Positions 36,201-43,972 of a DNA stretch of 64,000 bases are shown here, piece by piece (position 1 is the first letter of the stretch; every line of letters begins with the position of its first letter). The DNA comes from Gemmatimonadota bacterium (lineage in GTDB: Bacteria; Gemmatimonadota; Gemmatimonadetes; Gemmatimonadales; Gemmatimonadaceae), in the NCBI GenBank assembly GCA_028287305.1, contig JAQBPX010000038.1:248001-312000 (forward strand). Direction: 5' to 3'. Both the position numbers and the translations under genes were made by a program. Under the pieces are notes generated by a model that was not told where the DNA came from, searched no databases, and was given only the letters and a program-made list of their open reading frames with translations.

Positions 36201-36383
36201 GGTGACGTTCATGCCCATCGTGCCGATGGAAACGTTGGCGCCCGTGATGGGACCGCCCGCTTCATCGCTGACGCGCCCGGTGATCACGGCGTCCTGGGCC
36301 TGCGCAACTGCCGCATTCCCGAAGACCGCAGCGATCAGGGCGCCTGCACCGAAGCGGCGCAGGAGTCTGCCCAAACCAATCAT
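33261..36383 (-). CDS. SusC/RagA family TonB-linked outer-membrane receptor (second copy)
   Basis: 1040 residues. The ATG at 36383 follows AGAGAGG by 6 nt, and the leader is MIGLGRLLRRFGAGALIAAVFGNAAVAQ. It has the same domain order as copy 1: regulatory-like domain (AVITGRVSDEAGGPITGANVSIG), plug (LLIVDGVITRG, VLKGAASANTFGSDAANGVINIITKRG) and barrel ending TGQITFNY. Long identical stretches remain with copy 1 even in barrel strands, so the duplication is recent or maintained by conversion. It is followed by its SusD partner and preceded by a LysR gene in the same direction, unlike copy 1, which faces a LytS/LytTR pair. Confidence 0.95.
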   Translation of the reverse strand: MIGLGRLLRRFGAGALIAAVFGNAAVAQAQDAVITGRVSDEAGGPITGANVSIGTMGMNVTTNTNGVYRLLVPAARVSGQSVILAARHLGFGPQSRQVAVTAGSQTVDFTLKSEAVKLEALVVTGVAEATSTKKLTIGVAHVGEAEISQVPSVSPIGALQGKVAGARIALSRGQPGANPVVRLRGSTNLTIGGSSPLLIVDGVITRGSLADLDANDIESIEVLKGAASANTFGSDAANGVINIITKRGKNASDTRFSLTARGEAGTGNQEKFTPINTHHHYKLNPDGSFVLSGGVRVADTDHIADNNYPGAIVNQQKEWTRNGNFGNSYVNLGLRRQALNLSTSYSTERNAGILPFLNGEKKDNIRVNFDQGLLDNLDMSASLLYAQSNNDQDPNPATNGGGTATFFALLQAPPDVNLEYPNGTGDLRFNRHLPTAVSPSARDNPLYDLFSRDQSFRRERMFGSFTGRYRPTTWLTFDGTYGTDRLNTNNTSYAFKGYLTDQGVPGNGDYSEGFFRSTNQNTQVNGTASNHFGSLKSTTRLTYLIEDTYQAQQSGATTKLNVDLPTLNGGDPTQNSFASSQQTIRAQDYYVTQQLDLKDRYLAQLVYRRDGSSLFGSNDRYRDYYGISGAYRITQDFNIPGVQELKIRAARGTAGLRPGFTSQYERYALSNGSLSKSALGNKDLKPAEQTENEYSINSDFLDRFSLELTRADRVTKGAFLNVPLSSAKSGGFVSQVQNAADVSARTFEAQLNTRVLESSRYSWNMTLVGDRTRQFIDKLGVAPFNNTDAFGQNQGQQFYYKQGERLGVMYGSRWVKNLSELADNPVNKANATFTTDNYVVNELGYVVTKASYHTINERPIKYVDGTGNTLVKIGDVNPSFNYGVTNDVRFGDFGLHMLVDGVKGGQIYNFTKQWMFQDYRHADEDQSGVPVEARKPVEFYSASFYDGLAPNSYFVENGSYAKLRELSVNYTLPNSVRSAIGLSRFTNGVKIALIGRNLKTWSKYSGADPETLAGDDFNFRLDGFRYPSLRQVTGQITFNY

Positions 36384-36500
36384 GTATTCCTCTCTCCGTT
36401 GGTGGGATCGGCGCCGTGGAGACGAACTCCGACATCGGCGCCACTTAATCAACTCCACACGTCACCCACGGAGCCACGTCGTTTCGCTGCAACTATTTCA

Positions 36501-36530
36501 CGCGTGCATGCAGCTTTCTTCATGCATCGC
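36501..36530. promoter_or_regulatory. Inverted repeat between LysR gene and susC copy 2
   Basis: TGCATG (36505-36510), N10, CATGCA (36521-36526), extended by CGCG on both sides with one bulged base. It lies 48 bp after the LysR stop and ~120 bp before the SusC start. It could be a regulator site for the susCD operon or a terminator of the LysR gene. Confidence 0.4.
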
Positions 36531-36577
36531 GCGACGCAGCGACATCACTCGCGCGCGTGCTACGCGCGTTGGCGAAT

Positions 36578-37498
36578 TCAGGCGGCGGCTTCGGCGCTCG
36601 CGCCGGGTTCCGCGAAGCCGCGGATGCCGGCCATCAGCAGCCCGAGCAGCTCGAGCTGTCCCGGCTCAGACTCCTCGCCCTGCCGCATGGCGCCGAACCA
36701 GTGCAGCGTGCGGCGCGGGTTCGCACTCGCCCACCGAATGGCCACGAGCCCGCGCGCCGCCGCCTCGCGCTCGCCGAGCCAGCGCGGCACCAGCGCGGTC
36801 GCCATGCCCGCCTTCACCAGCGCGAGCGAGGCATCACTCATGGTCTGCCGAGCCAGGCGCGGGTGGCTGATGCGCACCACGCTCGGGTTGTACGTGTCCT
36901 CGCTCACTGCCGGATGCAGGAAGATCTGGTCGGCGCGCACGTCGCCTCCCGACACCTCGCTGCGATCGGCGAGCGGATGCGACGCGTCCACCAGCAGCAC
37001 GAGCCCGTCGGTGAACAACGGGTGATGGACGACGCCCTCCTGGGGCTCCTCGCCCGCCACGAACGCCAGGTCCACCTCACCCTCGAGCAGCGCCCGGCGC
37101 GGATCGTCCACGGCCGAGTCCACGAACTCGATCTCGAGGCCGGTGCGGTCGGCGGAGATGCGGCGCAGCACATCGATCATCCAGCCGTAGCAGGTGGTGC
37201 CCTGGGCCGCCACGCGCACGGTCTGGATCCCCGCAGCGAGCGCCCTGACCTCGCGCTCCGCCGCTTCATGGATCGGCAGCGTCCGCCTCGCGTGCTCGAT
37301 GAGCTTCTGCCCCGCCGAGGTCGGCACCATCCGTCGCCCCAGCCGGCGAAACAGCACGCCGCCGAGCCTGACCTCCAGGTCGCGGAGTTGGTGGCTCAGT
37401 GCGGAAGACGTGAGGTTCACCACGCCGCCCGCTGCTGCGAGCGAACCGGTGTCGGCAATGGCCCTCACGAGCCTGAGGTGCTTGATCTCTACAATCAT
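36578..37498 (-). CDS. LysR family transcriptional regulator, MetR-like (copy 2)
   Basis: 306 residues. The helix-turn-helix is VEIKHLRLVRAIADTGSLAAAGGVVNLTSSALSHQLRDLEVRLGG. The effector-binding domain runs from about 95 to 290 (VRVAAQGTTCYGWMIDVLRRISADRTGLEIEFVDSAVDDPRRALLEGEVDLAFVAGEEP). It is related to the LysR at 21755-22696 and, like it, closest in style to MetR. The gene lies 194 bp upstream of susC copy 2 in the same direction, which makes the susCD operon a plausible target. The family usually acts as a ligand-dependent activator. The ATG at 37498 is the only sensible start. Confidence 0.92.
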   Translation of the reverse strand: MIVEIKHLRLVRAIADTGSLAAAGGVVNLTSSALSHQLRDLEVRLGGVLFRRLGRRMVPTSAGQKLIEHARRTLPIHEAAEREVRALAAGIQTVRVAAQGTTCYGWMIDVLRRISADRTGLEIEFVDSAVDDPRRALLEGEVDLAFVAGEEPQEGVVHHPLFTDGLVLLVDASHPLADRSEVSGGDVRADQIFLHPAVSEDTYNPSVVRISHPRLARQTMSDASLALVKAGMATALVPRWLGEREAAARGLVAIRWASANPRRTLHWFGAMRQGEESEPGQLELLGLLMAGIRGFAEPGASAEAAA

Positions 37499-37588
37499 GA
37501 GAATGCTCGCGCGATGGTCACGGATCGCTACGCGCGATTGATGTGATGTGTTGTGGTTGCTTACGCCATTCGTACAATGAGGTCCGTC

Positions 37589-38861
37589 CTACATGCGTCG
37601 GACCGGCACGGTTGCGCTCACGCGCGGATACGTGGTCGCGCGACCGTCGGCTGTGACGATCTGCAGCGTGGCGCGTGCACCGGTGCCCGCGAATCGATAG
37701 CGGGCACTTCCCGCGCCGAATGAGCCATCGCGCATCGAAACCAGCCACACCCGCGGCTGCGCCACGCGAGACTGGTAGGTGAGGTGGCCATCCTCGACCG
37801 TCACGTACTGTCCGCCCTCGTAAGTACCAACATAGTCACTGCCCGCGCGCGACGGCAGCGCGCGCTGACGGCCAGCTTCGCGCACCGCCTCCGCAACCAG
37901 CCCCAACTCCCGCTGCCGCGCCGCATTCGTGCTGCGGGCCGCAACGGCCTCGAGTGCGAGTGCATGCGCCTCGGGCAGTGCCGAGTCGGGAGGGATTCGG
38001 ATGTCGGGGGTGATCCCCGTGCGCTCCCACTCGCGATGCGTCACGGGGTCCATCACGCGCGTGAACGAGATGGACGCGGTGAACCCCTCTCCCACCGTCA
38101 CGAAGGTGTTGTTCCGCCCTGCGCCGGCCGTGTTGCTTCCGACAATCGTTGCCCGCTTCATGTTCTGCAGTACGAAGGGCACGTCCTCCGCGGCTGAACG
38201 AGTGACGTCGTCAACGAGCACGAACAGGGGGACGTCCGGCCTCCGCGGGCCCGGCACGCTGGCCATCGTGTAGCGCTCGAACGAGCTGTTTCGCACCCGG
38301 TCGTACACGGTCAGCGAATGCTGCGTGTCGGCGGGCGCGAAGTGGCTGATGAGGAAGTTCGCCAGCGCCGCGCTGCCGCCGCGCGAGTTTCGGAGGTCGA
38401 TGATCATCGGTTTCCTCGAGCTGGCGCAACGCATGCTCGAGCGCCCGGTTCGCCGACTCGCCGCCGAGGAAGTGGCTCATGCGGAGGTAGCCGACGTTGC
38501 CCTCCAGGCGGTCCACCTGCTCCACACCGTGACCCGCCGGCGGTGGCGCGCCTCCCTGCGCGACACCCTGCATCTCGAGCACGAGGTGCGTGTCGTGGTT
38601 GGGCGCCTGCAGGTCCTGGGTCACGAGCCGTGCAAACAGCGCCGGGTCGCCCGCGGCAGCGTATGCGCCGGCGGCCGCGCGCGCGCGCAGGTGCTGCGCG
38701 ATCATCGCACCCGTGTCGGCGGCGGGATAAATGTTGGTGACCGCCTTCGCGAGCGAATCGACCACGCTGGCGCGCGCTTCCATTGAAAGCTGTGCGCTCG
38801 CCGGCGTGGCCAGGAGCGCCGCACCGCCAAGGATCGTGAGCCAGCAATGCGTGTGCGTCAT
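37589..38861 (-). pseudogene. S41 family (tail-specific/tricorn-type) peptidase with a frameshift
   Basis: The N-terminal part is read from ATG 38861 (MTHTHCWLTILGGAALLATPASAQ, signal peptide; then GNVGYLRMSHFLGGESANRALEHALRQLEE). The frame then breaks between 38420 and 38407. The remainder is in another frame: MIIDLRNSRGGSAALANFL, LVDDVTRSAAEDVPFVLQNMKRATIVGSNTAGAG with the catalytic serine in RSAAED, and a C-terminal extension to 37589. 'IIDLRNSRGG' is the expected direct continuation of 'LEHALRQLEE' in this family. The total length of 1273 nt is one more than a multiple of three, so one extra base in GAGGAAACCG would explain it. The start overlaps the ADOP stop by 4 nt. It may be a sequencing error, a true mutation or a programmed shift. 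Confidence 0.8.
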
Positions 38862-41383
38862 GTGTGCGACTCCCGCAGCGCGAGCATGGGGTCCACCCTC
38901 CCAGCGTGCCACGCAGGCCAGAGCGCGGCTGCAACGGTGACTCCTACCAGGATGACGAGCGCACTGCCCAGGCCAGCGGGCTCCCATGGCGACGTCTCGA
39001 ACAGCATGCCGCGCAGCAGGGGGCTGGCCGCGAGGAACACCACGCTCCCGAGCGCGATGCCACTCGTCACCAGCCTGAGCGAATCGACCACGACCAGGCG
39101 GGCGAGCCGGCCGCGCGTGGCGCCGAGCGCGATGCGAACCCCGATCTCCTGCCGCCGTTGCGCGAACAGGTACGAGACCACGCCGAACAGGCCGAGTGCG
39201 GCGATGCCGAGCGCGAGCGCGCTGAACGCAGAGAGCAGCACGGCTCCCAGCCGCCTTGAGCGCAGCTGCGGGTCGAGCAATTCCTGGTACGGGGTCACTC
39301 GCGCAAATACAGCCGTGCCCGCGCCGCCCTGCACGGAGCGCTGCACGGTCGCCACCGACGCGCGCGCGTCGCCGTTCACCTCGACCAGCAGTCCGCTCAC
39401 GTGTGGCTCCAGCTCCATTGGATTCGTGGGCAGCTGCCCGAAGGGCACGTAGTACTGCATCAGCCTCGCCTCGCCAGCCTCGGGGCGAAGCGAGCGTGCG
39501 CGGGAGTCGCGCACCACGCCTACCACCGTACGACACGGTGACCCGTCCGCAGGGTTTCCCGTGGGCGGCACATCGGGATCGAAGTGGAAGCCCGCCGGGA
39601 ATCCGGCGCGCACGCAGCGCCCCAGCGCGGATGCCGGCGAGCCCCAGATGCTCCTGGCCATGGTCTCGTTGACGATCACGACCCTCTGCGCTCCCGCCTC
39701 GTCTCGGTCGGTGAACAGCCGCCCGGCGAGCGCGCTCACCTTCAGCATCGCGAGGTATTCGGGCGAGGCTCCGTACAGGATGGGAAGCTGCACCAGCCCG
39801 GGATCGGGCATTTCCCAGCCGGGGATGCTGATGGCCGGGATGTGGTGCGCGCCGAAGGGCATCCCCTGCACCAGGCTGGCGTTGCGCACGCCGCCCACGC
39901 CTCGGAGGCGACGAAGCGCATCCCGGTGGAGCGCATTCAGCGCGACGTCATCCACGGGTGGCTGCGGCTCGAGCACGACATACAGCAGCCCGCTGGTCGA
40001 GAAGCCAAGGTCCTGCGACTGCACGCGCTGCAAGCTGCGCACGAACAGGCCCGCGCCCGCCAGCAGCGCGGTGCAGAGCGCGACCTGCGCCCCGATCATC
40101 ACGTTCTGCGTCGAAACCCGCCGGCTCGCGCCGTGCCCTCCCCCGCTTCGCAGCTCTCGCGAGATGTCGCGCGCGCGGAGCTGCAGCAGGGAGCTCGCGC
40201 TGGCAAGCACTCCGCTCGCGCATGCGATGGCGATCGAGATCCACACCACTCGCTGGTCCACGAAGCCCTCCGCGGGCGCGAGGTTCGGCAGGAGCGTGGC
40301 GCGAATGACGCTCCCGAACCAGTGCGACAGCAAGAGGCCGCCAGCCGCCCCGAGCAGCGCGAGCACGAGGCTTTCGATCACGAGCGGTCGCGCCAGGTCG
40401 CGCACCGTGGCGCCGAGCGCGATCCGAACCGCCACCTCGCGACGGCGCCGCACCGAGCGAAGCAGCAGCATGGTGCCGGCGTTCGCGGTGGCGATCAGCA
40501 GCACGATCATCGAGACCGCCGCGAGCCAGAGCGTGACGCGTGACTGTGGCGTATCGCGCTGGCGCGAGCCGGGCGTCACGGGGTCGAGCCCGATGGAAAG
40601 CGCGCTTCGCCCATCGGAGCGCAGCGAGGCGCGCGTCGCCGACGTCGCCATGGCGGCGGCCTGCTCGAACGACGCACCGGGGCGAAGGCGCACCACTATG
40701 GAAACGAGGTTCATCCCCACGGTGGACCACCAGCCCGGCGGACGCGTACGCATCGCGGCGGACAGCGGGATGAACAGGTCGACCGGCGCCAGCTCGTGAC
40801 CGGTGAATCCCGCGGGCGCCACGCCGATGATCGTGAACTCCTGGCCAGCGACCAGCTGTGAACGGCCGATCACCGCCCGATCGCCGCCATAGTGCGACAG
40901 CCAGTAGGCATGCCCCAGCACGACCGCTGCCGAGCCCGCGGGAAGCTCATCCTCCTGCGGCCCGAACAGCCGGCCCACCACGGCCGACACTCCCAGCGTG
41001 CGAAAGTAGTCGCCCGATGCAGCGATGACCGCCGCCTGTTGGAGGTCGGCGCCTCCGCCCACGGTCAGCGACTCGGCGGACACCGCGGCCACGCCATCGA
41101 ACGCGCTCACGCCTCGCAGGGCCGTGAACGCGGGATATGAGGTGGTCGTCATCACGTTTGCAGGACTGCCTGATTCCGTGCGCCTCACCTCCACGCGCGC
41201 CACGCGGTGCGGGTCGCGTATGCCCGGTGGTGGCGAAAGCATCAGTCGCGTCACGAGGCCGAGCATCACGGCGTTGGTGCCGATCGCCAGCGCGAACGTT
41301 CCCACCACGCCCGCCACCAGCGCAGGCTCCCGGCGCAGCGTGCGCAGCGTGTGTCGCAGTTCCTGCGAGATGGAGTTGCCCAT
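38858..41383 (-). CDS. MacB/FtsX-type ABC permease without ATPase, ADOP family (copy 3)
   Basis: 841 residues. The opening is MGNSISQELRHTLRTLRREPALVAGVVGTFALAIGTNAVMLGLV. Domain 1 has MIVLLIATANAGTMLLLRSVRRRREVAVRIALGATVRDLARPLVIESLVLALLGAAGGLLLSHW. The C-terminal FtsX domain has GLFGVVSYLFAQRRQEIGVRIALGATRGRLARLVVVDSLRLV, and the tail is 'WPAWHAGRVDPMLALRESHT'. It is more distant from copies 1 and 2 and lacks their operator. Its stop overlaps the S41 peptidase start (ATGA), so permease and periplasmic protease are made together. No Shine-Dalgarno sequence is evident before ATG 41383. Confidence 0.9.
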   Translation of the reverse strand: MGNSISQELRHTLRTLRREPALVAGVVGTFALAIGTNAVMLGLVTRLMLSPPPGIRDPHRVARVEVRRTESGSPANVMTTTSYPAFTALRGVSAFDGVAAVSAESLTVGGGADLQQAAVIAASGDYFRTLGVSAVVGRLFGPQEDELPAGSAAVVLGHAYWLSHYGGDRAVIGRSQLVAGQEFTIIGVAPAGFTGHELAPVDLFIPLSAAMRTRPPGWWSTVGMNLVSIVVRLRPGASFEQAAAMATSATRASLRSDGRSALSIGLDPVTPGSRQRDTPQSRVTLWLAAVSMIVLLIATANAGTMLLLRSVRRRREVAVRIALGATVRDLARPLVIESLVLALLGAAGGLLLSHWFGSVIRATLLPNLAPAEGFVDQRVVWISIAIACASGVLASASSLLQLRARDISRELRSGGGHGASRRVSTQNVMIGAQVALCTALLAGAGLFVRSLQRVQSQDLGFSTSGLLYVVLEPQPPVDDVALNALHRDALRRLRGVGGVRNASLVQGMPFGAHHIPAISIPGWEMPDPGLVQLPILYGASPEYLAMLKVSALAGRLFTDRDEAGAQRVVIVNETMARSIWGSPASALGRCVRAGFPAGFHFDPDVPPTGNPADGSPCRTVVGVVRDSRARSLRPEAGEARLMQYYVPFGQLPTNPMELEPHVSGLLVEVNGDARASVATVQRSVQGGAGTAVFARVTPYQELLDPQLRSRRLGAVLLSAFSALALGIAALGLFGVVSYLFAQRRQEIGVRIALGATRGRLARLVVVDSLRLVTSGIALGSVVFLAASPLLRGMLFETSPWEPAGLGSALVILVGVTVAAALWPAWHAGRVDPMLALRESHT

Positions 41384-41494
41384 GCCCGAATGTGCGGGCG
41401 ATTCGCACGTCGGTGACAGGGTCCGAACGAGAACCTTACCACCGCGCGCGCACCCGCAGTGGCTACGCGCGACCCGGGCGAGCAGCTTTCGCGA

Positions 41495-42556
41495 ATGTCT
41501 TCCCCCAGCATGCGTGCGGCGCTGCTCCGCGAGTATCACGCGCCATTGAGCGTGGAGCAGGTGCCGCTCCCCGCCGTTTCGCGTGACGGCGCGCTCGTTC
41601 GCGTGCGCGCCTGCGGCCTCTGCGGCAGCGACTGGCACGTATGGCGCGGCGACTGGCGCTGGCGCATGACGCCCGCGCTGCCGCACGTGATGGGGCACGA
41701 GATTGCCGGCGACGTGATCGCCGTTGGCGCCTCCGTCACCTCCGTTGCGCCTGGCGACCGCGTGACGATCCCCTTCCACCTCTCGTGCGGCGACTGTCCG
41801 TGGTGCGCGGCAGGGCAGCCCAACCTCTGCGATCGGTACAGCGCGATCGGCTTCTCGCTCCCGGGCGGATTCGCCGAGCACGTGGCCGTGCCGCGTGCCC
41901 ACGCGAACCTCGTCGCGCTGCCCGCCGGCGTGTCGTATCGCGCGGCCGCCGCGCTCGGCTGTCGCTACATGAGTGCCTGGCACGCGCTGCGCGACCAGCT
42001 TGCGCTCACGCCAGGCGATGACCTGGTGATCGTGGGGTGCGGTGGGCTCGGGCTGGCGGCCGTGCAGGTGGCGGTGGCGATGGGCGTGCAGGTGGCCGCC
42101 GTTGACCGAAGCGCAACCGCATTGGAGATCGCGGCGCGACTGGGAGCTGCGTCGTCGCATCTCGTCGCTGGCACCTCACTCGCCGAGGACCTCCGTGCGG
42201 CCACGCGCGGTGGGTCGGCTGCGTCGCTGGAGGCAGTGGGAAGCGAGCAGGCGCTCGCCGTCGCGCTCGGTGCGCTGCGAAAGGGAGGCACCTGCGTACG
42301 GCTCGGCCTCACCGGCGCCGAGGAGCGCGGCCTGCTTCCCACGGCCGTGGACACGCTCACCAAGGGCGAGCTCACCCTGCGAGGATCGCTCGGCTGCCCC
42401 ACTCCGAGCCTGCACGCGCTGCTGGCCGAGGTGAGTGCGCTACGGCTCGATCCCGAGCTGCTCATCGCCGAGGCGCGCGGCCTCGACGGGGTGACGGAGA
42501 TGCTGCAGGCGATGGATGCAGGCACGGCGAGCGGCATCATGCTGGTGGAGCCCTGA
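41495..42556 (+). CDS. Zinc-dependent alcohol dehydrogenase family enzyme
   Basis: 353 residues of the medium-chain dehydrogenase/reductase superfamily. The catalytic zinc ligands are C40 (RACGLCGSDWH) and H68-E69 (VMGHEIAGDV). The structural zinc lobe is CGDCPWCAAGQPNLC (C98, C101, C104, C112). The Rossmann fold has VIVGCGGLGLAAVQVAVAMG followed by AAVDRS, where D after the second strand favours NAD over NADP. ATG 41495 was chosen; ATG 41510 (MRAALLREYHAPL) is equally possible. It is divergent from ADOP permease 3. The substrate is an unknown secondary alcohol or polyol. Confidence 0.92.
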   Translation: MSSPSMRAALLREYHAPLSVEQVPLPAVSRDGALVRVRACGLCGSDWHVWRGDWRWRMTPALPHVMGHEIAGDVIAVGASVTSVAPGDRVTIPFHLSCGDCPWCAAGQPNLCDRYSAIGFSLPGGFAEHVAVPRAHANLVALPAGVSYRAAAALGCRYMSAWHALRDQLALTPGDDLVIVGCGGLGLAAVQVAVAMGVQVAAVDRSATALEIAARLGAASSHLVAGTSLAEDLRAATRGGSAASLEAVGSEQALAVALGALRKGGTCVRLGLTGAEERGLLPTAVDTLTKGELTLRGSLGCPTPSLHALLAEVSALRLDPELLIAEARGLDGVTEMLQAMDAGTASGIMLVEP

Positions 42557-42658
42557 TTTCATAGTGCGTTTCACGGGAGCGTGCGGCGGCTGGTCACTGC
42601 AGGATGCCGTGCGTCACTCCCTCGCTGCGCTCGGCGCGCGCGCGCAGCATTCATTGGC

Positions 42659-42892
42659 ATGCTCGCACTCCTCATCATCGCAGCCAGCCTGCAGCAGGAC
42701 GCGCCCGCCGTGCTGCTGGGTGGGTGCTTCTCGATCAATCCGCAGGCGCTCGAGAACGGGCGCAACCTCTCGTCGCAGCAGGTGATCTACGGCCCGAAGG
42801 GATTCCGCGCCGTGCAGGACCTGCGGCTCCGCGCGGATCCCGTGCGCTCGATGCACATGGCCCGCCCCTTCACGCCGTTCACGCATTTCTAG
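42659..42892 (+). CDS. Possible small protein of unknown function
   Basis: 77 residues with a short hydrophobic start (MLALLIIAASLQQDAPAVLLGGC) and then a polar part (INPQALENGRNLSSQQVIYGPKGF). It lies in the 362-bp gap between the alcohol dehydrogenase and a convergent lipoprotein gene, which is otherwise empty. There is no visible ribosome-binding site and no recognised family. It is listed because its composition looks less like a shadow frame than its surroundings. It could be a short secreted or membrane peptide, or not a gene. Confidence 0.3.
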   Translation: MLALLIIAASLQQDAPAVLLGGCFSINPQALENGRNLSSQQVIYGPKGFRAVQDLRLRADPVRSMHMARPFTPFTHF

Positions 42893-42918
42893 CGTCAGGG
42901 GCGCCCGGGCAGTCGCGG

Positions 42919-43830
42919 TCAGTCCACCACGTATCGCCAGCGCCCGTCCGGCTGGCGACGCCAGATCGTGAGGTATCGCCCGCGCGGCGCATTCGGGTTG
43001 CGTCCCGCAGGCTCGGCGCCCTGCACCACGTGGCCGATGGTGAAGCCGAGATCCTGGCTCGCGGAGCTCATCGCGAGCTCGGGGGTCCACTGGAATGTTC
43101 CGGCGGGCGCCTGCAGGAAGAGCCGCCCGACCGCCGGCGGCCCGAAGACGTATGCGCCGTCCGGGCCGATCTTGGCGACGTTCGGCGCGGCGAACGCCTC
43201 GAACGCGCGCGATCGCGTGGAAGCGGTGCTGCTGTCCGAGAACTCCTGGTCCACGCTGGACAGCGATCGGAGCACGTCCGCGGGCATGCGACGGTCGAAG
43301 CGCGTCACACCCGGCGCGCGGCCAAAGGGCTCGGGTGTCTCGCGCGTGACGCTCACGCTGGCGCGACGCCCCCGGCCGATGGCGAGTATCTCCCAGCGTC
43401 CCGCGAGCGACCGGCGCCAGTAGCCATGGAACTCCCCCGGCGCCGTGTCGCCCGACGCTCGAACGACGTCCAGGTAGCCGTAGGCATATCCGTCGTCACC
43501 ATCGGCGGACACATCCACGAAGAGCGCGCGCAGCTCGGCGTGCGACGTCGCGTTCAGGGTATCGCGAAGCAGCCACGCGCGCGCCGCGGCAGGCCCGCGC
43601 GAGTCGAGCGCCGCGCTGGCGAAGAACCCGTTCGGAGCGAACGCGGCCGAGAGCACATCGGGAAAGGGCGCCAGGCGCAGCTGAGCATTCACCGAGCTGA
43701 TGGCCTCGCGAAGCTCCGTGCGTCGCAGTTCCACGTCGAGGCCGGCGAGCGGTTGCGGCGCGGCGCGGGTGCCGCAGGCGACTGCGAGCGCGCTGCAGGA
43801 AAGGACCAGCGAGAGATGACGCGTGCGCAC
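42919..43830 (-). CDS. Lipoprotein with NTF2/SnoaL-like (DUF4440-type) domains
   Basis: 303 residues from GTG 43830. The leader MRTRHLSLVLSCSALAVAC ends in a lipobox (LAVAC). Residues ~35-155 (LREAISSVNAQLRLAPFPDVLSAAFAPNGFF...GYWRRSLAGRWEILAIGRG) and ~190-300 (LSSVDQEFSDSSTASTRSRAFEAFAAPNVA...LTIWRRQPDGRWRYVVD) have the NTF2-like helix-then-curved-sheet pattern with the closing 'GRW-----' strand. It is a relative of the two-domain protein at 12356-13177. It is anchored in the periplasmic leaflet. The ligand is unknown. The upstream 142 bp separate it from a co-oriented Ser/Thr kinase. Confidence 0.78.
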   Translation of the reverse strand: MRTRHLSLVLSCSALAVACGTRAAPQPLAGLDVELRRTELREAISSVNAQLRLAPFPDVLSAAFAPNGFFASAALDSRGPAAARAWLLRDTLNATSHAELRALFVDVSADGDDGYAYGYLDVVRASGDTAPGEFHGYWRRSLAGRWEILAIGRGRRASVSVTRETPEPFGRAPGVTRFDRRMPADVLRSLSSVDQEFSDSSTASTRSRAFEAFAAPNVAKIGPDGAYVFGPPAVGRLFLQAPAGTFQWTPELAMSSASQDLGFTIGHVVQGAEPAGRNPNAPRGRYLTIWRRQPDGRWRYVVD

Positions 43831-43972
43831 GATTGCGGGAGTCGAGGTTCGCGGTGGCGCTGGCAGGCGCCAGCCGGAGCATCATCGCACACTCAGGGCG
43901 CGCCCGTGCTCCTGCGGTGACGAGGCGCTGCAGCACGTGATGGACGGTCCACCCTGTTCCACGATTCTCCCG

